64,000 bases of DNA, from assembly GCA_030525785.1 (NCBI GenBank), contig JAUNEA010000004.1, forward strand, positions 1 through 64,000, given 5' to 3'. The notes beneath the pieces were generated by a model. It was not told the DNA's origin. It ran no database searches and saw only the letters and a list, made by a program, of their open reading frames with translations. The number at the start of each line of letters is the position of its first letter. Position 1 is the first letter of the stretch. Below are positions 17,565 to 24,725 of the stretch, one piece after another. The position numbers and the translations under genes were made by a program. Source of the stretch: Cardiobacteriaceae bacterium. GTDB lineage: Bacteria; Pseudomonadota; Gammaproteobacteria; Cardiobacteriales; Cardiobacteriaceae.

Positions 17565-18131
17565 ATGCACGATTTTCTTCCCGTTATTTCCTTTATTCTT
17601 GGCTACATCGGCGCACGATTTACTCCATTTGCTGATCAAGCAATTTACGTTGCTACTGCCACCATGATGCTTGCCACCTGCCTACAATTGCTGTGGCAAT
17701 TAATCAAAAAACAACCCATCGAACGCAAACAATACCTCACCGCCGCTCTTATTCTATTGCTCGGCGCTCTCACGCTCATCTTGCGTAATGAGATGATTAT
17801 CAAGCTCAAGCCAACGATTGTAAACTTCGCCCTCGCCGCTTTATTTGCAGGCAGTGTCTGGTTTTCTAACACCAATCTCACCCAAAAAATGCTCCAAAGC
17901 GCTTTGAGCCTGCCTGAACCTTTATGGAAAAAGCTTAATCACTATTGGGTTGGGTTTTTTATTTTCTCTGGTACGCTTAATGCCTTCGTTGCTTATTTCT
18001 TTTCTGAAACCTTTTGGCTGGGCTTTAAACTCTGGGGTCTAATGGGTTCCACCTTTGTTTTCATTGCCTTGCATTTTGTTTTTTTACGCCCCTATTTTCA
18101 GGAGTCTTCTCATGACCAACCCCATTCGTAA
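17565..18131 (+). CDS. yciB: YciB/IspZ septation-family inner-membrane protein
   Basis: YciB (IspA/IspZ) is a polytopic inner-membrane protein connected with septation and envelope synthesis. The 188-residue product shows five hydrophobic segments: about 5-20, 28-45, 58-72, 83-100 and 125-175 with a break. Family motifs include FFILGYIGARF-like SFILGYIGARF near the start and the conserved WVGFFIFSGTLNAFVAYFF. GAGG precedes the ATG. It ends inside the start of alaA. One palindrome copy sits in the hydrophilic loop near residue 110 (LQSALSLPEPLWKK). Confidence 0.92.
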   Translation: MHDFLPVISFILGYIGARFTPFADQAIYVATATMMLATCLQLLWQLIKKQPIERKQYLTAALILLLGALTLILRNEMIIKLKPTIVNFALAALFAGSVWFSNTNLTQKMLQSALSLPEPLWKKLNHYWVGFFIFSGTLNAFVAYFFSETFWLGFKLWGLMGSTFVFIALHFVFLRPYFQESSHDQPHS

Positions 18132-19332
18132 ATCCAAAAAACTGCTTAACGTCTGCTACGACATTCGTGGCCCTGTGCTTGATGAAGCCTTGCGCATGGA
18201 AAGACAAGGACATAGCATCGTCAAGCTCAATATCGGTAACCCTGCGCCATTTGGCTTCAATGCCCCCGATGAAGTGCGTGAAGATTTGATTGCCAATCTT
18301 ATTAACGCTCAGGGATATTCTGAATCTAAGGGCATTTTTTCTGCTCGCAAAGCCATCATGCATGAAACTCAACGGCTGGGCATTAAAGATGTGGGCGTTG
18401 ATGACATTATTACAGGCAATGGCGTTTCTGAATTGATTGTGATGGCGATGCAAGCGCTTTTGGATAACGATGATGAAGTCTTGATTCCAATGCCTGATTA
18501 TCCTTTGTGGACGGCAGCGGTGAATTTGGCAGGCGGTCGCGCTGTGCATTACTTATGCGATGAAGAGAAAAATTGGAATCCTGATGTTGAGGATATTGTC
18601 AGCAAAATCAATGCCAGAACCAAAGCTATTGTACTCATCAACCCTAACAATCCCACTGGTGCAGTGTACACACGCGAAGTGCTACAAGCGGTGGTAGATA
18701 TTGCAGAAGAGCGTGGATTGGTAATTTTCTCTGATGAAATTTATGACAAAATTCTCTATGAAAACGCTGTTCACATTCCCACAGCAACTTTGGTTGAGAA
18801 CACTTTGTGCGTAACCTTCAATGGCTTATCCAAAGCTTATCGTGCAGCTGGCTTCCGCTCAGGTTGGATGATTTTATCGGGTAATCGCGAAGTGGCGCGT
18901 GATTACATTGCTGGCTTGGAAATGCTTTCTTCAATGCGCTTATGTGCCAATGTTCCTGCGCAATTTGCGATTCAAACAGCATTGGGCGGTTATCAAAGTA
19001 TTTACGATTTAACCAAAGAAGGCGGACGTTTGCGCGTGCAACGTGATGTGGCTTATGAGCGTATCCAACAGATTGAAGGCTTATCGTGTACCAAACCTAT
19101 GGGCGCGTTGTACAGTTTCATCAAAATCGATACCGAGCGATTCAACATTAAAAGCGATGAACAGTTTATCTTTGACCTTCTGCGTACAAAACAAATTCTG
19201 CTGGTTCATGGTCGCGCCTTTAACTGGCATGCACATGACCATTTCCGTTTGGTCTTTTTACAACACAAAGAAGATTTGGCATTAGCGCTGGATAAGTTGG
19301 AAGATTTCTTGAAAACTTATCGTCAAAAATAA
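18112..19332 (+). CDS. alaA: Glutamate-pyruvate aminotransferase AlaA
   Basis: AlaA (YfbQ) is a class I PLP aminotransferase that makes alanine from pyruvate and glutamate. The protein (406 residues) begins MTNPIRKSKKLLNVCYDIRG, very close to E. coli AlaA. It has INPNNPTGAVY, the EIYDKILYE strand with the PLP-contacting Asp/Tyr region, and the PLP lysine in GLSKAYRAAGFRSGW. The ATG at 18112 is chosen because the family starts there; a longer frame reaches into yciB. It overlaps yciB by 20 bases. It contains only one palindrome variant. Confidence 0.95.
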   Translation: MTNPIRKSKKLLNVCYDIRGPVLDEALRMERQGHSIVKLNIGNPAPFGFNAPDEVREDLIANLINAQGYSESKGIFSARKAIMHETQRLGIKDVGVDDIITGNGVSELIVMAMQALLDNDDEVLIPMPDYPLWTAAVNLAGGRAVHYLCDEEKNWNPDVEDIVSKINARTKAIVLINPNNPTGAVYTREVLQAVVDIAEERGLVIFSDEIYDKILYENAVHIPTATLVENTLCVTFNGLSKAYRAAGFRSGWMILSGNREVARDYIAGLEMLSSMRLCANVPAQFAIQTALGGYQSIYDLTKEGGRLRVQRDVAYERIQQIEGLSCTKPMGALYSFIKIDTERFNIKSDEQFIFDLLRTKQILLVHGRAFNWHAHDHFRLVFLQHKEDLALALDKLEDFLKTYRQK

Positions 19333-19383
19333 TAGAAAAATTGAGGTTCTATCAAAAAACAAGGCATTTTCACCATCATTTAA

Positions 19384-19412
19384 TTGACAAAGCGCTTTGG
19401 GCTATTTAAAAT
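19384..19412 (+). promoter_or_regulatory. Consensus sigma-70 promoter of the tRNA-Asn pair, spacer made of the palindrome
   Basis: TTGACA (19384-19389) and TAAAAT (19407-19412) are separated by exactly 17 bases. The palindrome CAAAGCGCTTTG at 19388-19399 overlaps the last two bases of the -35 box and fills most of the spacer. The first tRNA-Asn begins 19 bases after the -10 box. Confidence 0.85.
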
Positions 19413-19430
19413 AGCGACCTCTTCTACAGT

Positions 19431-19506
<76 letters not shown>

Positions 19507-19539
19507 CTACTCTCTTATGTAGAAGAAAACATTAGCCAC

Positions 19540-19615
<76 letters not shown>

Positions 19616-19624
19616 AATTCCTAA

Positions 19625-19647
19625 GCCACCTTACTGGTGGCTTTTTT
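19625..19647 (+). terminator. Terminator of the tRNA-Asn transcript
   Basis: GCCACC, loop TTACT, GGTGGC, then TTTTTT: a compact Rho-independent terminator ten bases after the second tRNA. Confidence 0.92.
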
Positions 19648-19750
19648 ATTGCCTTTCATCTTCAAAAAAAACCATCAAGCTAAGCGCTTTGTTCGCCAAT
19701 CTGCAGGGTTTTGTTAAAATAACACCTTCTTTTTTATTGACGGTACTGCC

Positions 19751-20731
19751 ATGACCCAACCCATGACCACTCAAGCTATCCGCGAACTCATTCACAGCGA
19801 CCTCGCCCAAACAGAATCCCTCATGTTCCAAGAAATTCGTACCGAGATTCCGCTCGCCGAACTGGTTATGCAATACACCCTACAAAATGGCGGAAAGCGC
19901 TTTCGCCCTATGCTGACACTGCTTGCCAGTGGCTTGTGCCAATACCAACACGAACACCGCATCACCGCCGCCGCCTTCATTGAATTCATTCACAGCGCTA
20001 CTTTGCTCCATGATGATGTGGTTGATGAATCGCCCATGCGACGTGGCAAACCCGCTGCTCATGTCAATTTTGGAAACGCTGCCAGCATTTTGGTGGGAGA
20101 TTTCCTCTACACACGCGCCTTTCAATTGATGGTGCGGACACAAAATATGGCTTTGATTTCCCTGATGGCTGATACCGTTAATCTGGTTTCTGCTGGCGAA
20201 GTCATGCAATTAAGTCATGCCCATGACCCCAATATTACAGAAGAACGCTATTATCGCGTAATTGAGCATAAAACAGCTGTTCTATTCTCAGCAGCTTGCC
20301 AAATTCCAGCTTTGCTTGCCAATTTATCCACACAGCACCAAAGCGCTTTGCGCGATTATGGTCGTTTATTGGGCATGAGTTTCCAAATCATGGACGATTT
20401 GCTCGATTACACAGGTGACCCCGAGAAAATTGGCAAAGCGCTTGGCGATGATTTGGCTGAAGGTAAACCAACCCTGCCTCTTATTCGTGCTTTAAACGTG
20501 TTGCCTGAGCCAAAGCGCTTACGTTTACAAAGCATCATTGAACAAGGGGAACGTGAGGCAATGTCTGAGGTTTTGGCGTTGCTCGCCGAAACCGATGCAC
20601 TGGATTACAGTCTGCAAACTGCAAAGCGCTTGGCTCAAGAAGCTATACAATCTCTGCAATGCTTTGACTCAAATCCTTACCAACAAGCCCTGATTTCTCT
20701 TGCTATTCAAGCAACCGAGCGTCAGCATTGA
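19751..20731 (+). CDS. ispB: Octaprenyl diphosphate synthase
   Basis: IspB builds the long isoprenoid tail of ubiquinone and menaquinone. The 326-residue trans-prenyltransferase shows GGKRFRPML near residue 48, the first Asp-rich motif LLHDDVVDE, the second in MDDLLDYTGD, and the KTA...KPTLP region. Length and the absence of a large residue block just before the first Asp motif fit a long-chain synthase. An in-frame ATG at 19763 is an alternative start. Palindrome copies are frequent near the C-terminal half (about 20339, 20442, 20510, 20622). Confidence 0.93.
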   Translation: MTQPMTTQAIRELIHSDLAQTESLMFQEIRTEIPLAELVMQYTLQNGGKRFRPMLTLLASGLCQYQHEHRITAAAFIEFIHSATLLHDDVVDESPMRRGKPAAHVNFGNAASILVGDFLYTRAFQLMVRTQNMALISLMADTVNLVSAGEVMQLSHAHDPNITEERYYRVIEHKTAVLFSAACQIPALLANLSTQHQSALRDYGRLLGMSFQIMDDLLDYTGDPEKIGKALGDDLAEGKPTLPLIRALNVLPEPKRLRLQSIIEQGEREAMSEVLALLAETDALDYSLQTAKRLAQEAIQSLQCFDSNPYQQALISLAIQATERQH

Positions 20732-20763
20732 TTTTTTAGGTAACCCAAAGCGCTTTGTTTTGC

Positions 20764-20795
20764 CAAAATAAAAAGCCTCTTGAATCCAAGAGGCT
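20764..20795 (-). terminator. Terminator of tRNA-Pro
   Basis: AGCCTCTTG (20774-20782) and CAAGAGGCT (20787-20795) form a perfect nine-base stem with a four-base loop. Read on the minus strand it is followed by TTTTATTTT. There is no T-run on the plus strand, so it serves the tRNA-Pro gene rather than ispB. Confidence 0.85.
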
Positions 20796-20809
20796 AAATA
20801 ATGAGAAAC

Positions 20810-20886
20810 TGGTCGGTGAGACAGGATTTGAACCTGCGACCCCTTGCACCCCATGCAAGTGCGCTACCAGGCTGCGCTACACACCG
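20810..20886 (-). tRNA. tRNA-Pro (GGG)
   Basis: On the minus strand the gene begins CGGTGTGTAGCGCAGCCTGG and ends with discriminator A and encoded CCA (77 bases). The anticodon stem CTTGC/GCAAG holds the loop ATGGGGT, giving anticodon GGG for CCC/CCT proline codons. The T-stem closes with a G-T pair. One acceptor position is a T-T mismatch (T6 of CGGTGTG against CTCACCG). A promoter is directly upstream and a terminator directly downstream. Confidence 0.95.
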
Positions 20887-20897
20887 AACAAGCGCGT

Positions 20898-20925
20898 ATT
20901 ATACCCTAATTTTCCCCAAACACAA
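20898..20925 (-). promoter_or_regulatory. Promoter of tRNA-Pro
   Basis: On the minus strand TTGTGT (20925-20920) and a perfect TATAAT (20903-20898) are 16 bases apart, with the tRNA start 12 bases after the -10 box. Confidence 0.75.
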
Positions 20926-20936
20926 GTAGAACCATC

Positions 20937-21674
20937 ATGAAATTCTTCACTCCCCCAAACTTCCCTCTCCTTGATCGTTATCTCATCGCTACCACCCTAA
21001 CCAACCACCCACACGCCAACGAAGGCTTCAATCTTGCCAAAAACCCCAACCAATCCCCCGAACAACGCGCCTCTATCGAAGCCAACCGTCAAAAACTCCA
21101 AAGCGCTTTGCCTCCCAACACTACCCCTCTTTGGCTTACTCAAACCCACAGCGATATTATTCACACTCTAAAAACCTATCACCCCGAAAGCCCAGCCGAT
21201 GCTCTCATCAGCTATAGCCGCGAAAAAATGCCCATTGTGCTAACTGCCGATTGTATTCCAGCCCTCATTGCCGATGAACAAGGCGAAATCTGGGGAGCCG
21301 TACATGCTGGCTGGCAAGGGGTCTATCAATGCATTCTTCCCAAAACCATCAAAGCGATGCAAATTTCACCAAAGCGCTTATGGGTTTATCTCGCCCCTTC
21401 TATTACTCAGAAAAATTACGAAATCGACACCCCATTTTATCAACGCTTTATTAATCTAGACCCTAGTTATGAAAAAGCTTTTACCCCCAATCGCCCTGAG
21501 CATTATTTAGCTGATTTACCTCACATAGCTAAGTTACAATTGCTGGAAGCAGGAGTGCCTGAAAAGCAGATTTACCAAAGCGCTTTGTGCAGTTTTGAGG
21601 ATACTCGACTCTTTTCCTATCGCCGCGATAAAGCACTTTCAGGACGCATGGCAAGCTTCATTACTCCACGCTAA
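20937..21674 (+). CDS. pgeF: Peptidoglycan editing factor PgeF (YfiH/LACC1 family)
   Basis: YfiH/PgeF proteins are copper- or zinc-binding cytoplasmic enzymes of the LACC1 family (purine nucleoside and laccase-like activities reported). They also limit misincorporation of L-Ser in the murein stem peptide. The 245-residue sequence has the three metal-site segments: QTHSD, LTADCIPALI and GAVHAGWQGV. Length fits. It starts about 50 bases from the divergent tRNA-Pro and is followed after 36 bases by serA. Three palindrome copies lie inside, in loops (LQSALPP, SPKRLW, YQSALCS). Confidence 0.9.
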   Translation: MKFFTPPNFPLLDRYLIATTLTNHPHANEGFNLAKNPNQSPEQRASIEANRQKLQSALPPNTTPLWLTQTHSDIIHTLKTYHPESPADALISYSREKMPIVLTADCIPALIADEQGEIWGAVHAGWQGVYQCILPKTIKAMQISPKRLWVYLAPSITQKNYEIDTPFYQRFINLDPSYEKAFTPNRPEHYLADLPHIAKLQLLEAGVPEKQIYQSALCSFEDTRLFSYRRDKALSGRMASFITPR

Positions 21675-21710
21675 CGCTACCCTTCCCCACCACCAACCCT
21701 AAGGAACCTC

Positions 21711-22928
21711 ATGAATCCTATTCACCAAACTCGCATTTTATTGCTCGAAGGCATTCATCAAAACGCTATCCTCAATCTCAAACAGGCTGGATTCAGTCGT
21801 GTAGAAAGCTTAAAGGTTGCGCTGGAAGGCGAGGAACTACACAAAGCGCTTCAACATGCTGATGTTATCGGCATTCGCTCACGCACCCAATTAACTGCCG
21901 AAATTCTCCAAGCAGCTCCTCACCTTCAAGCCATTGGTTGCTTTTGCATTGGCACCAATCAAGTTGATAGCCAAATGGCTCAACATCTGGGCATTCCTGT
22001 TTTTAATGCGCCACATTCCAATACGCGTTCTGTAGCAGAATTGGTGATTGCAGAAATCATTATGTTGATGCGCTCATTGACCGATAAAAACCAAGCTGTT
22101 CATCAAGGTAGCTGGCCAAAAGATGCGCAAAGCGCTTTCGAAATTCGTGGCAAAACATTGGGCATCATCGGCTATGGCAACATTGGCTCACAATTATCTG
22201 TGATGGCAGAAAGCTTGGGTATGCGCGTAATTTATCACGATGTTATCACCAAGCTTCCGCTGGGCAACGCAGAACAAGTGTTGCATCTTGATGATTTACT
22301 GAAACGGGCTGATGTCGTCTCTCTGCATGTTCCAGAACTACCTACCACCAAAAATCTCCTCACATCTCGCGAGTTTTATCTCATGAAACAAGGGGCTTAT
22401 GTGATTAATGCTGCTCGTGGGCATTGTGTCAATATTGATGATTTGGCAGAAGCTCTCCGCTCGGGACATTTGGGCGGTGCCGCACTTGATGTGTTCCCTA
22501 TTGAGCCTAAAAACAATCAGGAAGCTTTGGAAAGCCCTTTGCGTGGCTTAAAAAATGTGATTTTAACACCTCATATTGGTGGCTCAACTCTTGAGGCGCA
22601 AGCCAATATTGGCGCGGAAGTTGCTGATAAATTCATCAAATATCTGCAACACGGTGACACCTTTGGCGCTATCAATTTCCCTGAAATCGCTCTACCCAAA
22701 CAAGATGGCACTCATCGCTTACTCCATATCCATCAAAACCAACCTGGCGTGTTGTCGGCTGTAAACCGTATGTTTGGCGAGCATAATATCAATATCGTGG
22801 CACAAAGCTTGATGACACGAGGCGAAATAGGATACCTCATTATGGATATCGCCACCAGCGATGCCGATATCGCCTTAGAACAACTCAGCACCATCGAAGG
22901 TACTATCCGTATGCGCTCGTTGTACTAA
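21711..22928 (+). CDS. serA: D-3-phosphoglycerate dehydrogenase
   Basis: SerA oxidises 3-phosphoglycerate, the first step of serine synthesis. The 405-residue E. coli-type protein has a catalytic domain, the NAD-binding glycine motif GIIGYGNIGSQL, and the catalytic Arg/Glu/His region with NAARGH and LTPHIGGST. A C-terminal ACT domain (about 335-405, HIHQNQPGVLSAVNRMF) is the serine feedback site. With glyA and sdaA it makes serine metabolism well represented here. The stop codon is directly joined to the palindrome that opens copy B of the structured repeat. Confidence 0.97.
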   Translation: MNPIHQTRILLLEGIHQNAILNLKQAGFSRVESLKVALEGEELHKALQHADVIGIRSRTQLTAEILQAAPHLQAIGCFCIGTNQVDSQMAQHLGIPVFNAPHSNTRSVAELVIAEIIMLMRSLTDKNQAVHQGSWPKDAQSAFEIRGKTLGIIGYGNIGSQLSVMAESLGMRVIYHDVITKLPLGNAEQVLHLDDLLKRADVVSLHVPELPTTKNLLTSREFYLMKQGAYVINAARGHCVNIDDLAEALRSGHLGGAALDVFPIEPKNNQEALESPLRGLKNVILTPHIGGSTLEAQANIGAEVADKFIKYLQHGDTFGAINFPEIALPKQDGTHRLLHIHQNQPGVLSAVNRMFGEHNINIVAQSLMTRGEIGYLIMDIATSDADIALEQLSTIEGTIRMRSLY

Positions 22929-23187
22929 CAAAGCGCTTTGAAAATAAACTCTGCCTTCTGAAATTGTTATTTTTTGGGGCTTCGCCCCACGCCCCACAAG
23001 GGGTTTTCAACCCCTTGACCCCAATGTAAATTTTTAAAACAAAACCCCTAGTTCCTTAAAGAACTAGGGGTTTTGTTTTAATGATCTAGACTGGGGTGCA
23101 GGGGTGTAACACCCCTGCTGGGGGTTTGGGGGTAAACCCCCAAGAAACAATCCTTAGAAAAGCAGAATTTATTCTCAAAGCGCTTTG
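22929..23187 (-). repeat. Structured intergenic repeat, copy B (inverted)
   Basis: Read on the minus strand, 22971-23143 is nearly identical to the core of copy A (12509-12684), with the same five hairpins. The element exactly fills the space between the serA and gatB stop codons. Its outer arms (22929-22955 and 23161-23187) are a 27-base imperfect inverted repeat starting with full palindromes at both ends. The sequence beyond the palindrome differs from that of copy A, but the arms still pair with each other. Differences from A inside stems are paired: GTG/CAC for TTT/AAA in hairpin 2, CCCCT/AGGGG for ACCCT/AGGGT in hairpin 3, TT/AA for TC/GA in hairpin 4. Confidence 0.9.
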
Positions 23188-24615
23188 TTATGACAATTTA
23201 GCCTGTAGCAATTCGTTGACCATTTTGGGGTTTGCAGATTTGTTTGACAATTTAATCACTTGCCCTGTCAAGAATCCAATCATTTTAGCTTCGCCTGCAC
23301 GATAAGCGGCCACTTGTTCAGGATATTGTTCCAATACCTGAGCAATCCAAGCTTCCACTTGTCCAGTGTCATTATTTTGCTTCATACCATGTTCATCAAT
23401 CAAAGCATCAACTTCCGCCTCTTGCTCCCACAACAACGCCAGCAATTTCTTTGCCGAACTCTGAGCAATGGTATTGTCTGCAATGCGTTTTAACAAATCA
23501 GCAAAGCGCTTTGGAGAAATCGGAACATCTTGAATATCTACCCCAAACTGATTCATCAATCGCATCAGCTCACCTTGTAACCAATTAGCAGCGAGTTTAG
23601 GCTGCTGTGATTGCTCAACCAATTCATCAAAATAATCAGCAAAATAGCGTGATTGAACCAAAAATTGCGCCAATTCACGCTCCAATCCAAAAGCGCTTTG
23701 ATAACGCTCCATGCGTGCTTGTGGCAATTCTGGCAAATCCGCCAAAGCGCTTTGCATTAAAGCCTCATCAATAGTCACAGGCAACAAATCAGGATCTGGG
23801 AAATAGCGGTAATCATTGGCATCTTCTTTGCTACGCATCACACGTGTTTCCATTTTATCAGGATCAAAGAGGCGTGTTTCCTGTTCAACCACGCCCCCTT
23901 CGTCCATAATCTCACTTTGGCGTTCAATTTCCAATTCAATCGCCTGCTCTACAAAACGGAATGAATTGATATTTTTCAGCTCGACTCTTGGATTTAATAC
24001 ATTAGAGCCTACAGGTCGAATCGAAACGTTGGCATCACAGCGGAATGAACCTTCCTGCATATTACCGTCAGAAATCCCCAAATATCGAACCAAATGATGC
24101 ATATAACGCATGTATTCCACAGCCTCTTGTGCCGAACGAATATCAGGCTCTGAAACCAATTCAATCAAAGGCATGCCAGCACGATTTAAATCAATCCCTG
24201 TTTTATCGGAAAAATGGTCATGCACAGATTTACCCGCATCTTCTTCCAATTGTCCACGATTGATACGAACTTTCTTCAGAGCGCCATCAACCCATAAGCT
24301 AACCTCTCCACCCTGAATAATTGAATCATCTAACTGGCTAATTTGATAGCCTTTAGGCAAATCAGGGTAAAAATAATTTTTACGCATAAAAAATCCTGCT
24401 GGGTTAATCTTGGCATTAAGCGCTTTGCCAAACTGAATCGCATATTTGACAGCTTGCTTATTCAAAACAGGCAATACACCGGGATAACCCAAATCAATTT
24501 CGGTAATTTGAGTATTAGGCTCAGCGCCAAATTGCGTTGGCGATGAGGAGAATAATTTACTTTGGGTATCTAATTGAATATGTAATTCCAATCCAATCAC
24601 AGCTTCGTAACGCAT
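23188..24615 (-). CDS. gatB: Asp/Glu-tRNA amidotransferase subunit B
   Basis: GatB is the tRNA-binding kinase subunit of GatCAB, which converts misacylated Glu-tRNA-Gln and/or Asp-tRNA-Asn to the amide form. The 475-residue protein begins MRYEAVIGLELHIQL and shows PKGYQISQ, the Mg/ATP-site region FYPDLPKGYQ, EDAGKS and the DLNRAGMPLIELVSEPD signature. The C-terminal YqeY-like tail domain comes last. It stands apart from gatC and gatA, about 38 kb away at the right edge of the window. Four palindrome copies lie mainly in the variable region before and in the tail domain. Confidence 0.96.
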   Translation of the reverse strand: MRYEAVIGLELHIQLDTQSKLFSSSPTQFGAEPNTQITEIDLGYPGVLPVLNKQAVKYAIQFGKALNAKINPAGFFMRKNYFYPDLPKGYQISQLDDSIIQGGEVSLWVDGALKKVRINRGQLEEDAGKSVHDHFSDKTGIDLNRAGMPLIELVSEPDIRSAQEAVEYMRYMHHLVRYLGISDGNMQEGSFRCDANVSIRPVGSNVLNPRVELKNINSFRFVEQAIELEIERQSEIMDEGGVVEQETRLFDPDKMETRVMRSKEDANDYRYFPDPDLLPVTIDEALMQSALADLPELPQARMERYQSAFGLERELAQFLVQSRYFADYFDELVEQSQQPKLAANWLQGELMRLMNQFGVDIQDVPISPKRFADLLKRIADNTIAQSSAKKLLALLWEQEAEVDALIDEHGMKQNNDTGQVEAWIAQVLEQYPEQVAAYRAGEAKMIGFLTGQVIKLSNKSANPKMVNELLQAKLS

Positions 24616-24670
24616 AAAAATTCCTTATCTACCTAATTGTTCTCTATCAAAAGCGCTTTTATTGTTGAAT

Positions 24671-24699
24671 AAATAAATAGACCCCACTTAAGTGGGGTC
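24671..24699 (-). terminator. Terminator after pilQ
   Basis: GACCCCACTT and AAGTGGGGTC form a perfect ten-base inverted repeat at 24680-24699, 26 bases past the pilQ stop. On the minus strand it is followed by TATTTATTT, a fair terminator tail. Confidence 0.7.
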
Positions 24700-24725
24700 A
24701 TTTGTTTTCAGTCACCCATCAAGGA

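Noticed and set aside
17321-17635. Plus-strand ORF antisense to sdaA and overlapping yciB
   Set aside because: A shadow of two firmly identified genes with no conserved motif.
18061-18549. Minus-strand ORF of 162 codons over alaA
   Set aside because: Antisense to the N-terminal half of alaA; His/Asn/Ile-rich translation with no recognisable domain.
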